Notes: a model not told the origin generated them from the sequence alone. A stretch of DNA of 64,000 nucleotides from Doryteuthis pealeii (GCA_023376005.1 CM042145.1:59149360-59213359); one strand, 5' to 3'; numbered from the stretch's first letter, positions 22,481-34,179 are shown. Numbers and translations are program-made.

Positions 22481-22839
22481 GTTAATTGATTCTTCTGTTC
22501 AACTGAAATGGTGAGATGTCAGTAAATTACTACTACCACTACGTGTCACTAACCGACATCAAATTGACTCGTACTTTTCTCGTTTGAACCGAGACCGTCA
22601 ATGGATAATTCAAGACCTGAGTTTGACTCTAAACTACATCTGATGATGTGGCCCCTAATCCCGCAGATCTGGGGAGTATGGAGTACATTTTCAATATCAT
22701 TACCCCAGGTATAATCGAAACAATAGTGTAAATATTTTCAGGGTGCCACCGATTGGTCAATTATATCTGTTTGAAAATTATTAGTATTTGATAGGAATAA
22801 TTGATACCATATAACTGTAAATCATTTTCACAAAGGACA

Positions 22840-23010
22840 CAAACTTGAAGCTATAATTATTTACTAATGATTATTATTTGTTACGTGAAACCATATAATT
22901 GTGTGCAAACGAATGATTATTATTAAATAGATATAATTACTTGAAACCATATAACTGTGTACAAACAAATGATTATATTTAAATTGAAATAGTTACTTGA
23001 AACCATATAC
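22840..23010 (+). repeat. Tandem repeat of about 55 bases, three units
   Basis: Units start 'cttgaaaccatata' and contain 'gtgtgcaaacgaatgatta' or close variants. Mirror copy at about 46560-46760. Confidence 0.75.
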
Positions 23011-23989
23011 TTATCAAGATTACAAAGCAATACACAAAACCCTATGACTGATTTCAAATTATCTGTATTAGATAGGAATACTTAATATCATTATATGTGT
23101 GCAAAAAAAAAAACTCTTAAACTACACAAAAATATAAATGTACACTGGATGAAAACATAAAAGTAAAATAATTATAGACATATATGTGCATGCAATTAGA
23201 ATCAATCAATCCGAAATGACATAGAGATACAATAAGGCGAAGAACAATTTAACAAAAAGGTCATATGTGATTTTCAACCTTTATTCGTAATTTGACGGTT
23301 TGCTACAAAAATTCACCGAAAATATGAACATCATTATCACCAAGGTGTACTGACAGCACAGATTCCTTTGACTCCCTCTCTTTCTCACACATCCACACAC
23401 ACTATTGGTAATTGCTCTCGGCTAGTCTTCTAGACGGCATCGAGTGTCAACACAGAACTGATCAATATAATTTGCGGTTGTTCGGCCAATACTGTAGAGT
23501 TCATGTGAAGGAAAATATCGCTTATGCGTTCGTCGTTTCTTCTTCGGTAGAGCCGAGAATTTCTCGCTTGTCTTACTATTTGTGAGAGATGAAGTAAGGG
23601 GTCGTACAAATGCTTTTTGTATGGTGCTGCTTTAAGAATTGTTCAAAACAATACTCAGTCTCCTTGTGTTAAATGTAGCTTTTTCTCCAGATGTTTCATA
23701 AAGTCCAAATAGTACAATCATACAGTAGTATTGACATGACTACAGATGAGAAGAATTACAGTTTTATTTTTATCAGAGATAAAATATTCATATGCTCGTT
23801 AAACTTTCAATAGAAGTCTATGCTTTATCTATGTGTGTTGACGCTATATTCAGTAGATGAGATATTGCTGCCGATGTGTTTGAACAGGCTTGACATTTAA
23901 TGAGAACATGGCAGCATCTTCATAAAAATACAACTTTTGTTTTATCCGAATTCACGTAGAGACGAAAGCCTCTTGTCATTTGCTCCATG

Positions 23990-24570
23990 TGGTTGGTTGG
24001 TTGGATTTTACGGCATGTCAACCATTGTTGGGTTACTTTACATCGAAAACGTTTTGTTTTATTTATTCTTGGTGGATACTCAGTTTTTTTGTAATGTTTT
24101 TAAAAATCATTCATTATTTAACCTTTAACCCATTGATGCGACCCTAAATTCCGGGTCAGCGTGGACCTAGGAGTAATGGTGATGAAGGGATACTCCACAT
24201 TCCCCAGAGCTTCATTTTTGCAGCCTCACCATCAGATAAAGTATATCGTCATACCCAGGACCCTCAGCTACCGCCTTCTAGCACACGATAAAATGGTTTA
24301 GAAGTTTTCCATTAAGTTAATAGGGTTGGGACAATCATATAGGTGCTAGGGCTTGATGTGACCCACCGATTGATCAGAGAAGTCCTCTCTGACCTCCCGT
24401 TTAGCCTTGGTAAGGGCCAAAGTGGATTGTTGCAAATCATTGACTGATCAGCCATCAGCCACTAATCATCCCGTGTCACCAAACACAGCGAATAGATGCA
24501 CCCATTGGGGGGTTACCCCTCTGCAGAGGTGCATACGGCGTATTCTGCAATCCCAGTCGGCAGGACAGTG
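23990..24570 (+). mobile_element. Dispersed repeat family C, near full length
   Basis: Full-length type copy, well matched to 10608-11230 along its length. The 63-codon open frame at 23937 lies in it and is not a gene. Mirror copy at 45030-45605. Confidence 0.78.
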
Positions 24571-25524
24571 AGATTTGATGTGAAAATAGTTTTATCTTTA
24601 TTAAAACAAGAACTTTTGTTCTATCTGAGTTTACCTAGAGACAAATGCCTATTGTCGCTTGCTCCGTGTCGATATGATGAATTTATCTTCAAGATAAAGA
24701 TATGTCCTCCTCCCTCCAGTACCATATAAGGATATGATGAGATATGTAAAAAAAAAAGTTCGATATTGTGAAAGGTTAAATTTCTAATAACAGCCACAAA
24801 TCTCGAATTAAATGAAATAAAAAACGTGGAAAGTATAAGAATGTCTATGAGAAGACAGACAAGTCCAGCTATTATTGTAGCCTCAAGAAGGAGACAACTA
24901 AAGAATTGACTCTTCTGTCACAGAAGAAAAGGAGAAAAAAGTCAAAGAGAAAAAGGAGAAAAACAATATATATATATATATAAGTAATATTGCGACTAAA
25001 ACTGGAAATTAATAACCAAGTGAACAAAGTTAAATAAAAGTCAGTGTTTCTTACAAGAAAAGATCCTAAAAATAATTTTAAAAACAACCCTAAATAAAAA
25101 TTACAAATTTGGATATAATTTGCGGTGACCTAAGACAATTTCTAGGGGTAAATCGATGGCAAAATACAGACATTAATTGTATGTCTGTATTTTTCATATG
25201 AGGACTGATGTTAATTTATTTATGTTTCGGACCGTTGCCCTCATCTTTATTGTGTAGTATAAATTAAATCTTAATTCTTTTTTCTATCTATCTATTTGCA
25301 TATCTTTCTTTCTTTCTTTCTATCCGTCTGAACAATGACACCTTATTCATTTCTATTTTTGAGATGGAGCTTGATGAGAATAGTTTTTTTCCGACTGTTG
25401 TACTCATCCCTGTTATCGTATGTATAAATACAACGTTTCAGCCGCAGTATGTACCGGCCTTCCTCAGGTGTTGCCTGTGTATCCAAGCACAATAATGACC
25501 CAACCACGGAAATAATTTAATAGT

Positions 25525-25824
25525 TTGACTGTTAATCAAACAGGCGTCGAAGAACTTTCAATGTATATAAAAAATAAACTGATTAAGAGATATTCACCAT
25601 CGAAACGATTACTAAAAGCACATAACAACCTCTCCAAGAAATCTGCATCGCAAAAAAAAGAGGACAAAACCCGAAAACTTATCACATTCTGTGTGCCCTA
25701 CATCAAACGCTTGGCTGAAAAGATTGTTTTAAAATATATAGTCCATATGATATCAGGGCAAGATTCATCAAAGATGATATGGAAAAATGTAAATCCTTAT
25801 TATCTGGTGTTGCTAATCAACTGA
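25525..25824 (+). pseudogene. Possible Penelope-like element C-terminal fragment
   Basis: A 99-codon open frame, basic in its first half (runs of Lys and Arg) with the segment KLITFCVPYIKRLAEKI at residues 51-67. In Penelope-like elements a 'PYI.GLSEKI' segment follows the RT thumb, and this resembles it. No RT palm, no YxDD and no GIY-YIG domain is present nearby. The frame's end overlaps dispersed family B, so it is embedded in repeats. The identification is tentative; it could be an unrelated repeat that happens to be open. The mirror copy keeps the frame to 105 codons, while the contig 2 copy is broken by indels. Confidence 0.35.
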
Positions 25825-26145
25825 ATTATTATTTCTTATGAGTGTCGTCATCTCACCTTTATACTATAAATAAATAAATAAAGAGAATAAAAAGAATATG
25901 CTACACAGAAAATATAGAAAGGGAATAGGGGAAAGATAGATAGGGAGTGAAACGCGGAAGCTAAAACTCTAATATGCTTTAATCGAACATAATGAAGAAA
26001 TAAAGAAGGGAGGAAAGAAAAAGAGTAAGAGAGAGTTAATCAAATTAATATACTTTTTATATATTGAAATATTTTTGCAATAGCTCTTAAGTAAACATAT
26101 CAAGCACTATAATAATTAGATTACCATACTATTATTTCATTTTAT
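25760..26145 (+). mobile_element. Dispersed repeat family B copy
   Basis: Plus-strand copy overlapping the end of the open frame at 25525-25824. Copies at about 43420-43800 (minus) and 53600-53980 (plus). Confidence 0.8.
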
Positions 26146-26279
26146 CTTAATTTAAATATTTAAAAAAAATATGAACCTACCTTTTCCGGTCAAATAAATC
26201 AGACTAAATGTAAATGAATTTATTCTAATCTCGGTAATATAATCCAGATTCATATACTTATTTCCTAGCTTAGTATAGA

Positions 26280-26379
26280 CGTGGCACAAGGCCAGAAATA
26301 TGGGGTGCCCAATGAGAGTCAAACTCACTAACAATAGTCTGTGAATCTAGCTTACTAACAATTACACCACATGAGGTGC
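26280..26379 (-). mobile_element. tRNA-like SINE, family 3, unit 1 of a tandem
   Basis: On the minus strand: gtggtgtaattgttagtaag as box A region and a box B-like gtgagtttgactctc, then 'ttctggccttgtgcc'. Head-to-tail with a second unit at 26400. Confidence 0.8.
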
Positions 26380-26399
26380 CCGAGTATCTTGGGTATAGT

Positions 26400-26512
26400 T
26401 ATTTACTAAGCTTAGCACAAGGCCAGAAGTATAGGGCTCCCAATAAGAATCGAACTCACTAACAATGGTCTGCAAATGTAGCTTACTAACCATTACACCA
26501 CGTGAGGTGTCT
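26400..26512 (-). mobile_element. tRNA-like SINE, family 3, unit 2 of a tandem
   Basis: Better preserved unit: gtggtgtaatggttag and gttcgattctt keep the promoter boxes. The two units diverge at several bases, so the duplication is not recent. Confidence 0.8.
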
Positions 26513-26892
26513 AATCCGGATTCATGTCTGCGAAGTTAAATTGTGTGGTAAGCTAATATTTACCAAGACACTGTAGACGACCAGCATGTCTACTTAGCCT
26601 AACACTGTAACTCTATAGATTCAGGAGTGGACATGCCATCCAATGCGGTAAATCACATTACACGACCGTTGAAATTCCCTTACAATGATTTCAGTTGTGT
26701 GAGGTATTTGCTGCCGAGGCAATAAGGCAGAAGTATAGGAAGCCTAATAATTCATTTGCCGCGGAAAAAAAGAATTATCTTGTTGCTTTTTATATCCTTA
26801 CAGCATGTACCAGAATGACTACAAAAAGAAGAAAATTCCTTGCCAGTGTCTCCAAATACATTCTACGTGCTGGAAATTTTCCTGTACATATA

Positions 26893-26975
26893 CTAGCAAA
26901 TGTATGCACCCTCCGGGTTCAAGTATCTAAGTTTTAATGTAATAAAATATCATTAAATTAGAAAGTCTAATGAAA
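26893..26975 (-). mobile_element. Helitron-like 3' terminus 1
   Basis: Minus strand: an A/T-rich terminal region, then a small hairpin (ACCC...GGGT), 11 bases, then CTAG followed by T. CTRR with a hairpin about 11 bases upstream and insertion before T is the hallmark of a Helitron 3' end. Copies end at 42658 (plus) and 54718 (minus). Confidence 0.5.
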
Positions 26976-27488
26976 TTAAATAAGAATGCAGATAAAAATA
27001 TTTGAAACAGAGGGGGGCAATAATCGAATATATATACGATGTCAAGATTATAAAAAAATAAATGTACTGGGTTTTTGAAGCATGAAAATTAGTGAAAATA
27101 AGAGTATAAATGGGCTAATATCAAGGAAATGCAGTTGAAACTCCCGCTTTGTTGGGATTAATAGTGTAAAGGAGATTGGACTTTGGAGATTTATATAGTA
27201 ATCTTTTGAAGTTTCCATTAACTCCCAAAAAATATTTTGTATCAAGTCTAAATTAGCTACCATACTTTCTAAAACTGGAAGACTACGAGAAACAATTACT
27301 ATATAAATCTCCAAAGTGCACTATCATTTACATAATCAATCGGAACAAAGCGGGTAAGTTAACTGTATTTCGTTAATATTAACTCATTTGAACTCTTAGT
27401 TTCACAATTCTTTCATGCTTCAAAACAAACATTACATTTATTTTTCAAATCTTTGCATCAAATATTTGAAGCATAACAAAACCCTTAC

Positions 27489-27529
<41 letters not shown>

Positions 27530-27587
27530 GAAATAAAGATTTTTATAGTGTTTGAAGCATTAATCATAAAATGTAATAATATATTTT

Positions 27588-27647
27588 CTTTTGAAGGCAA
27601 AATAATGCCAATTTATGTTGAAAAACATATTTATTTAATTTTTTTTC

Positions 27648-27685
<38 letters not shown>

Positions 27686-27735
27686 GATAAATATGTTTTT
27701 CAACATAAATTGCATTATTTTGCCTTCAAAAATAT

Positions 27736-27736
<1 letters not shown>
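27588..27736. repeat. Inverted repeat with poly(A) loop
   Basis: The arms (about 27590-27640 and 27685-27733) contain 'gaaggcaaaataatgc' and its complement, around an uninterrupted A run of about 30. (TA)n tracts lie close on both outer sides (27494-27528 and 27738-27772). Copies at 41818-41968 and 55414-55558. Confidence 0.85.
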
Positions 27737-27776
<40 letters not shown>

Positions 27777-28040
27777 GTACAAAAAACCCACATTCACGTA
27801 AACATACAACACGAGAAAACACTTATATAAAAATACCATCATTTCCCCCCCCCAAAAAAAAAATTCATTTAAAAAGAAAAGCCATAACTAGACTGCTTTA
27901 GTTCCAGTGATCTTTTGAAAAAGAGATATTATCTAGAAATTCAAGAATTAAATACAGGTTAACATACAACACCATTGTTACCGTATTATTATTTTTTTCT
28001 TACACCTGCATTGTGTTAACCTTCTAAATCAACCTCCTAA

Positions 28041-28043
<3 letters not shown>

Positions 28044-28096
<53 letters not shown>
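28044..28096 (+). repeat. (TA)n(TG)n microsatellite
   Basis: Copies at 41458-41509 and 55880-55942 differ in length. Confidence 0.95.
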
Positions 28097-28149
28097 AAAG
28101 TAAACAAACAGGCTTAAGTCTGTTTGAGATGGCGATGGCCGACAATTTG

Positions 28150-28433
28150 GTAGTATAAGTGCCTAATTGAAGTCATGCCTAATTGAAAGAAAACCAGGTA
28201 GTGTAATGGTTCGAATCCCGCCTATCAGCCTGGCAGTCAGGGTTCGAATTACACACGAGCAGTCTCCTGTCTATAACTCTGCTAACGCGGCATAATATGC
28301 CGAAATGTACATGCAGAGATCGACTTTTTCTTGATTTTCTGCCTTACATTTGAACAGATATGCTCGTCTAATTCATTATTTATCAACTAATTAACTTTTA
28401 ATTAGGTATGACTTCAATTAAGCACTTATTCTC

Positions 28434-28434
<1 letters not shown>
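28150..28434. mobile_element. Foldback element with inverted ends (type 1b)
   Basis: Ends carry related inverted repeats (left 'agtgcctaattgaagtcatg', right 'catgac..' counterpart 'tatgacttcaattaagcac'). The ends resemble those of the neighbouring element at 28472, so the two are members of one family separated by (TA)n. Confidence 0.65.
28198..28320 (+). mobile_element. tRNA-like SINE head, family 4, inside a foldback element
   Basis: aggtagtgtaatggttcgaa resembles box A; gggttcgaattac resembles box B. It lies inside a foldback unit (28150-28434), so it either inserted there or was captured. Copies at 41232-41360 and 56038-56165. Confidence 0.6.
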
Positions 28435-28471
<37 letters not shown>

Positions 28472-28473
<2 letters not shown>

Positions 28474-28708
28474 TTAGGGAGATTATGTGCTTAATTAAAG
28501 TCATACCTAATTTATTAATTATAATTAAATGAATTAGTCTTGCATATCGGTTTAAATATAAAACGTAAACAAATCGAGAAAAAGTCTATCTCTGTATTTG
28601 TTTACGCTTTACATTTAAACCGATATGCACGCCTAATTCATTTAATTATAATTAATTAATTAACAAATTAGGTATGACTTTAATTAAGCACATAATCTCC
28701 CTAAAAAT
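28472..28708. mobile_element. Foldback MITE-like element (type 1)
   Basis: Nearly the whole element is an inverted repeat. The left arm starts 'ttttagggagattatgtgc' and the right arm is its complement ending 'gcacataatctccctaaaa'. The arms run inward through 'catatcggtttaaat' to a short A-rich centre. It is flanked by (TA)n on the left. No coding capacity. Confidence 0.85.
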
Positions 28709-29390
28709 TGTCGGCCTTCGCCATTTCAAACACATCGTTTGACCACTTCATATATATAATATAAATAACTAAGGGATTGTGACGTCGAAGGTAATATAGT
28801 TTCGTTTTCCAACAGATATATAATCTCTGTTATAAGGGAAAAGGATTATAAGCAACACTTTATATTAGTCCTGTAAATTTCATCAACAAATCTTTGTACC
28901 TTTGGCTATTGAAATATTTCACTGTGAAAAAGTTTCTTTTGAAATGAATATCGTTTAGAAAACAGATTTAATTATGAGGTGACAATTTAATTTTATTTCC
29001 GAAAACGAAATTATCGAAAATATATTTAGCTTACTTCAAAGTCAATGCACGTCTGCCATGTTTTTAAAAAGAAAAATTGAATTTTTCAACGAATATGATA
29101 TTCTCAAATGGCGCTCGATCAGATTAAAGACAATGGCGGACAAAAAATAAGCTTTTTTTATTTAATTGCGAGGCATAATTAAATGAGATCTTGTTTTAAA
29201 GATAGATTTTAAGAGACAGAAAAATAACAATATTCAATTGTCTGTGATTTCATGTTTAGCCCAAGGGATGTAGCTTCAACTTGGATCACAGGATTTTAGA
29301 GTTTTTTCACTATCATCCCTCCAAACATGGATATCTTAAATATTGAAAGTAAACTTTGTCTTTGCCAGTGTTGATTGAGTAGAAAGAGAG
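28709..29390. other. No supported feature
   Basis: AT-rich DNA present in all three copies (also 40155-40844 and 56573-57250), without repeats or open frames of note. Confidence 0.6.
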
Positions 29391-29391
29391 G

Positions 29392-29393
<2 letters not shown>

Positions 29394-29432
<39 letters not shown>
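29394..29432 (+). repeat. (TA)n microsatellite
   Basis: Copies at 40117-40154 and 57251-57287. Confidence 0.95.
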
Positions 29433-29436
<4 letters not shown>

Positions 29437-29639
29437 TATTGGGAACGCTTTTGGTTACATTAGAAGCATCTGAAAATATAAGAGGAACACAAAAAAAAGC
29501 AAAATTCTATAGGGTAGACGTTGTATTGCTTTCAATCTTTTTTATAATATTTCGGGTGACCTCCAATCTTTTTTTAAAGGCTTCTATAGACTGAGTAAAT
29601 AAAACATAAGATAAAACCCTATAATATTTTCTAAAAGGT

Positions 29640-29876
29640 TGTCAGGGTAGCTTAACGCCGGTATCAGCCAGACAGCGTGGAAGTCTATTCCCTTTTCACT
29701 AGCGCTAGACCAAGTCTCAGCGTCTGAGGTGGAGCGCAACACCTGTCATCAGCTTCACTCTTTTCTGCACAGATCCCTGTGCTACTTATACGCTGGCTTG
29801 GCGAGGGTCGGTTACGAATCCGGAAAAATGGTGGTTCCTAATCGGACGCACTACCGACTGAGCTAATACGTTCCCA
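29640..29876 (-). mobile_element. SINE family 1, diverged subfamily copy
   Basis: Same organisation as the other family 1 copies but with consistent differences (for example 'gtggagcgcaacacctgtc'). The tRNA-like head lies at the right end, next to a (TG)n tract. Present at all three homologous places, so it predates the split of the two contig versions. Confidence 0.88.
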
Positions 29877-29890
29877 AGAAACACCATTCA

Positions 29891-29935
<45 letters not shown>

Positions 29936-30613
29936 CTTGAGAAACGTATTTGGTTACATAAGAAAAGTAACAAAAACAAAAAATCTAAATTTTATAGATA
30001 AAACTAAGGACGAAAAAATGATTAAATTAAGAAAGAATATTTAAAGAATACTTGAAACCAAAACTATATCTGTCAATATGTTGACGGAAGTAACCAGTCA
30101 TATGTGTTCCAAAAGAGTTGTCGAAACAGGAACAATAAATTGTACTTAGTAAAAAAAGTAATATGAGAACACAAAAAGATGAGGAATTTCCAGGGTTCAA
30201 AGAGTCACACTAGATTCTGAGCCTTCACTCAGCCATCTTGTCAAAAATGACAATAATCCTAGGAAAACCTCGCGAAAAAAGACAGATTTAGACAATGCTG
30301 CGTCATCTGGGAAATGAAAATGGCAACAATCGAAGACATTGTATTAAGAGGTCAGACACACAAACCTTACTTGTGTATGACTGTACTCACACACACACAC
30401 ACACATATAATATATATATATAATATATATACATGTATACACACACATTTATGTGCACGCAAATATGTATGTATTTGCGTGTATGTGTGTCCGTGCAAAG
30501 ATGTATATGTGCGAAAATTATTTCTGTAAACTCGGTTATTCAATCATGATTTTAGCTTGGGTGATTTTACATAAGTTTACGATTTTCTTGTAACTGCAGT
30601 GTGAGACACACAC

Positions 30614-30615
<2 letters not shown>

Positions 30616-30698
<83 letters not shown>
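30616..30698 (+). repeat. Long (TA)n beside the perfect palindrome
   Basis: More than 80 bases with one break. Length varies strongly between copies: about 90 at 38853-38942 and about 36 at 58464-58500. Confidence 0.95.
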
Positions 30699-30700
<2 letters not shown>

Positions 30701-30838
30701 TTAATCTAATGAGTCAGACGAACCTACTATTAGTTTCGCATAAAGCTCTTTAGGGCTAAAATCCGACAGTCGGATTTTAGCCCTAAAGAGCTTTATGCGA
30801 AACTAATAGTAGGTTCGTCTGACTCATTAGATTAACTT
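30698..30838. repeat. Perfect palindrome, 70-base arms, one-base centre
   Basis: Bases 30698-30767 and 30769-30838 are exact reverse complements around a single A at 30768. The left side abuts a (TA)n tract of more than 80 bases; on the right, non-repeat sequence begins. There is no coding capacity. An element made only of two terminal repeats, such as a TA-target MITE, would look like this. Confidence 0.95.
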
Positions 30839-30902
30839 TATTACTTGGCTCTACTTAGGTATCGAGCACTTTTTACATATTAGCTTCTCCTAGCGGTTAT
30901 AT

Positions 30903-31050
30903 GAATATATATATATATATACATATATATATTATATACATATATATACATATATTATATACATTATATACATTATATAATTATATACATATATATATTA
31001 TATACATATATATACATATATATATATTATATACATATATATACATATAA
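30903..31050 (+). repeat. Degenerate TA/CATA tandem tract
   Basis: Repeats of about 21 bases built on 'tatatacatatatataca'. Copies at 38505-38650 and 58706-58812 differ in unit number. Confidence 0.9.
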
Positions 31051-31384
31051 ATTGTTTTCTTTTGGCCAAATACTGTACAATAGATTATTTTTTGTTGGTA
31101 CGAATATCTTGGTCCTTTCTTTTTTTCAAATTTTTTTTCTTCCTGGTTGATGTTCGGTAGTATATTTTTACAATCAAACTTTCTGCTGGGTTTTTTCTCT
31201 CCGCATAGATCTACCAACACGCTTGGTATATTAAATTTATATAATATATTATATATATGGTATTTGTGGAAAAAAGTGACTTACCGGTGAAAATATTGAA
31301 TTGAAGTTTCACAATGATAAGGCAGCGATACCGTGTACCTTTATGTTATAATATATATATATATATAATATATATATATATATA

Positions 31385-31839
31385 CAGAGTTAACGACGGA
31401 ATTATTCGTACACCCAACATTTGACTATTTTTTATGCATTCTCATAATCTAATGGCTATATAATGCCAATTTTAATATGTAAATAAGCATGAAAAGATAT
31501 AAATCTCAACTTTCAGAACATTAAGTTAAAATACAACAAATTTAACAGGCCGAATTATGCAAAATAGGAAAAGACAAGGAGCAAACAATTTTTCCAGTGA
31601 CAAGGAAGTGAAATCTGTAGTGAAGGGGCTCAAAAGAATAGTCAACAGAATTTTACGGGGCAGGGACACATGCTATCATTCGAAAGTGGAACATTACTAT
31701 TGAGAGAAACGGTGACTATGTCGAGAAGTAGGGAAGCGATCCACAGAGCACTGGCTTCATTTTGATGTGTGAAACATGTTCCTGTATTGGTAATTATACC
31801 AGTCCTAAACAAAATGATATTACTTTTTTGACTCAAACC

Positions 31840-31895
<56 letters not shown>

Positions 31896-32300
31896 CATGA
31901 AGCACAATCTCGACCGATAATTTCTAAGTTATCAATCCTATATTGAGTGCCAGAGAAAGTAAAACCCTGTGTAGACTTATTAAATCAACGTAGCCTTATC
32001 TTCTGATGTAACAAGAATGTCGAGAGGATAATTTTTTACCGCGGGAAATTCTATTTTTATACCACGTGACCAGCGCTAATAAAAGCTCTACACAGAAAAT
32101 TTGGAATTGAACAGGAGAATGTAATACGAAACGAACAGAGAAGTGAAAATCTCAAATAGATAAAGGAAGAACTTTGTGCACTTTTAATAAGATATTTATG
32201 ATTGAAAATGTAAACTTTACCACAAACGATGGAGGTGATTAATCTACTAGAATTAATACAAAATTAGTTTTGACCCAGATCCAAAATCGCAATATATATT
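31385..32300. other. Unclassified repeat-like DNA
   Basis: Begins after (TA)n with 'attattcgtacaccc', which recalls Tc1/mariner ends, but no opposite terminus or transposase motif is visible. Copies at 37240-38150 and 59177-60063. Confidence 0.4.
31845..31892 (+). repeat. (TA)n microsatellite
   Basis: Copies at 37637-37693 and 59632-59653. Confidence 0.95.
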
Positions 32301-32302
32301 AC

Positions 32303-32790
32303 TAGCAAGAATATGCGCCCTCCACCGGCATAAATATTTAAGTTTTAATGTAATGAAATATATGAATTAAAAAGACTAATGAAATTATGTACGCGTATAA
32401 AAGATAGATTAAAATGATTGTTTTAATGGTTTCTATATGAAATCATTTATATGATTGATTTTAATACGTTTCGAATAAAACGATAAATTAGAAATTAATA
32501 ACCCACAAGTAATTATTTATTAAATTGGCTTTTTTAAAAAACCAGTATGCAAATTAATCACATTATATATTGTGTAAATCTATTTCTTAGTGATATATAA
32601 GATACACCTGCAATAATTTTAAACGCACTAATGACTTGGGCTGTTTTGAAACAAATTTAACTCAGCTTTTCATAGAGACATCGTTAATAAATAATTAGAT
32701 TTATTCTATTCTATGTAATAATGATTTTCTCTATTAATCAAATACTCATTGATAAACTTACGCAATTCCGAAGGAGTACTATGACGTAAG
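32303..32790 (-). mobile_element. Helitron-like element 2, 3' region
   Basis: Ends CTAG|T at 32303-32306 (minus), preceded by a GCCC...GGGC hairpin in the cleaner contig 2 copy (60064). The interior is homologous to element 3 (34280-34680) over several hundred bases, but clearly diverged. The right-arm copy ends at 37232. Confidence 0.55.
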
Positions 32791-33655
32791 TTAGTGACGT
32801 AGTTTCGGTTACAGAAACACCACAATTTCCATTATATTAAGATATATATATATATATAAATTAATACATGAATTCCTTAGTTCAGATATAAATTTATTTC
32901 TGCATTTTTTCTTCTTCTTTTAGTCTTATTTTTAATAATTGAAGATTTCGCATCCGGTTTTATTGATATGATTTTTCTGTATCACTGAAGACAGAATCTT
33001 TCTTCACCCGGGTGACTTGTGAAAAATAAATCTCATTCCATGAGAGCATCTTGGTCAACCTATAAAACTTTCAACTGACTCTTATATTAGGAAGTATCTT
33101 TTTTTATTAAAATTTTGATTGGTTTTACAGCATGTCAACCCTTGGTGGATTACTTAATGATGTGTGCAGTGGCATCAACTTATTTAATGAAGTGATGACA
33201 TTTAGACAGCAATCTAGATATACACCAAACATTTTTTTGAATATATATTATGACATTAAATTGTGCAAATGCAGCACTCTCTATACTCACCAAACTTAGC
33301 ATTGAAGGGAAACTTCTTTTTTTTAAAGAAATGATGAAGTTTCGGCGTGTGCGTATCCTGAAGATAACTATATTTTTGTCTTTTATCATAGTCTCTCATA
33401 AATAGTTTATAATATTTAATATAATATGAATGGTAATTAAATGGACTATTTTGCTTCGTAAATTTTCCTACCATAAAATAAACTGAATCCCCATTTTTTA
33501 TGTCCGTGTTTTGCCAAATGTTTTTATTTTCTTGCACCAGTGTATGTTACAATACTAAATATATTTCCTTTATTTTTTTAATATTACTTACAATGTGTTA
33601 CTATTCTTCACGTGGTCCCGTTACAGTAGAACTCTATTCGGTCTTTCTTCGATAG

Positions 33656-33921
33656 GGGCCGGGTAGCTCAGTCACGCTACGAGAGTTCGGTAGAAACCAC
33701 AAGGTCCTAGTTCGATACCGGGTCCCCGCCAACTCATCGTATGAGTAGCACAGGGATCTGTTGCGTAAATTAAGGAAGCTGATGGTAGTGGCGCCCCACC
33801 TCAGATGCTAACAACAATCTCCTTGGTTAGCGCTATTGTAAAAGGGATAGATCCCTCGGCTGCTGGCTGATACCGGACTTTAGGCCGACCCCGCTAGACT
33901 TTAACAAATTTTACTTTTTTA
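33656..33921 (+). mobile_element. tRNA-derived SINE, family 1, with target duplication
   Basis: The head folds as a tRNA relative: a box A-like TAGCTCAGT and a box B-like GTTCGATACC near the 5' end, then a non-tRNA body of about 190 bases and a T/A-rich tail. It is flanked by cttcgatag (33647-33655) and cttgcgatag (33922-33931); the mirror copy shows both 10-base duplications intact. Contig 2 has one cttgcgatag at 61413-61422 and no SINE. The left-arm version has lost a few head bases, probably sequencing error. Confidence 0.92.
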
Positions 33922-33931
33922 CTTGCGATAG

Positions 33932-33956
33932 TCGGTCGGTCGGTCGGTCGGTCGTC
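33932..33956 (+). repeat. (CGGT)n microsatellite beside the SINE
   Basis: About five to six CGGT units here, a broken run at 35573-35600, and a longer run of about nine at 61423-61459. It directly abuts the SINE target site. Confidence 0.9.
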
Positions 33957-34009
33957 GGAGTCCTGACCGATCAGTTGACTAGTCATGTCCAGTCGTAGCA
34001 TCCTATAAG

Positions 34010-34110
34010 AAATCCCATTCTTCCATTGCTCTTATAACAAACATCCAATCTTTTATCGTATTGGTGCTACAGGCGTGACTAAAAGTCAACCCACAAGGTT
34101 TATCAATTCT
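34010..34110 (-). mobile_element. Dispersed repeat family C fragment
   Basis: Short antisense piece with 'attgctcttataacaaacat', related to 11644-11745. Copies near 35450-35545 and 61500-61600. Confidence 0.5.
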
Positions 34111-34179
34111 ACCAATGTATGATACACATTCCTTATTATATAGAACAAAACTTTCGTCACCACCAACATTGCAATTCCC

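Noticed and set aside
23937..24128. 63-codon frame with a hydrophobic stretch, seen twice
   Set aside because: Lies inside dispersed family C; the second occurrence (45467-45658) is only the mirror arm.
28198..28270. Functional tRNA gene
   Set aside because: Only box-like motifs are present and no cloverleaf can be drawn; it sits inside a foldback element.
31383..31900. Tc1/mariner element
   Set aside because: One end recalls Tc1-type termini, but no inverted partner, HTH or DDE motifs could be found within the copy.
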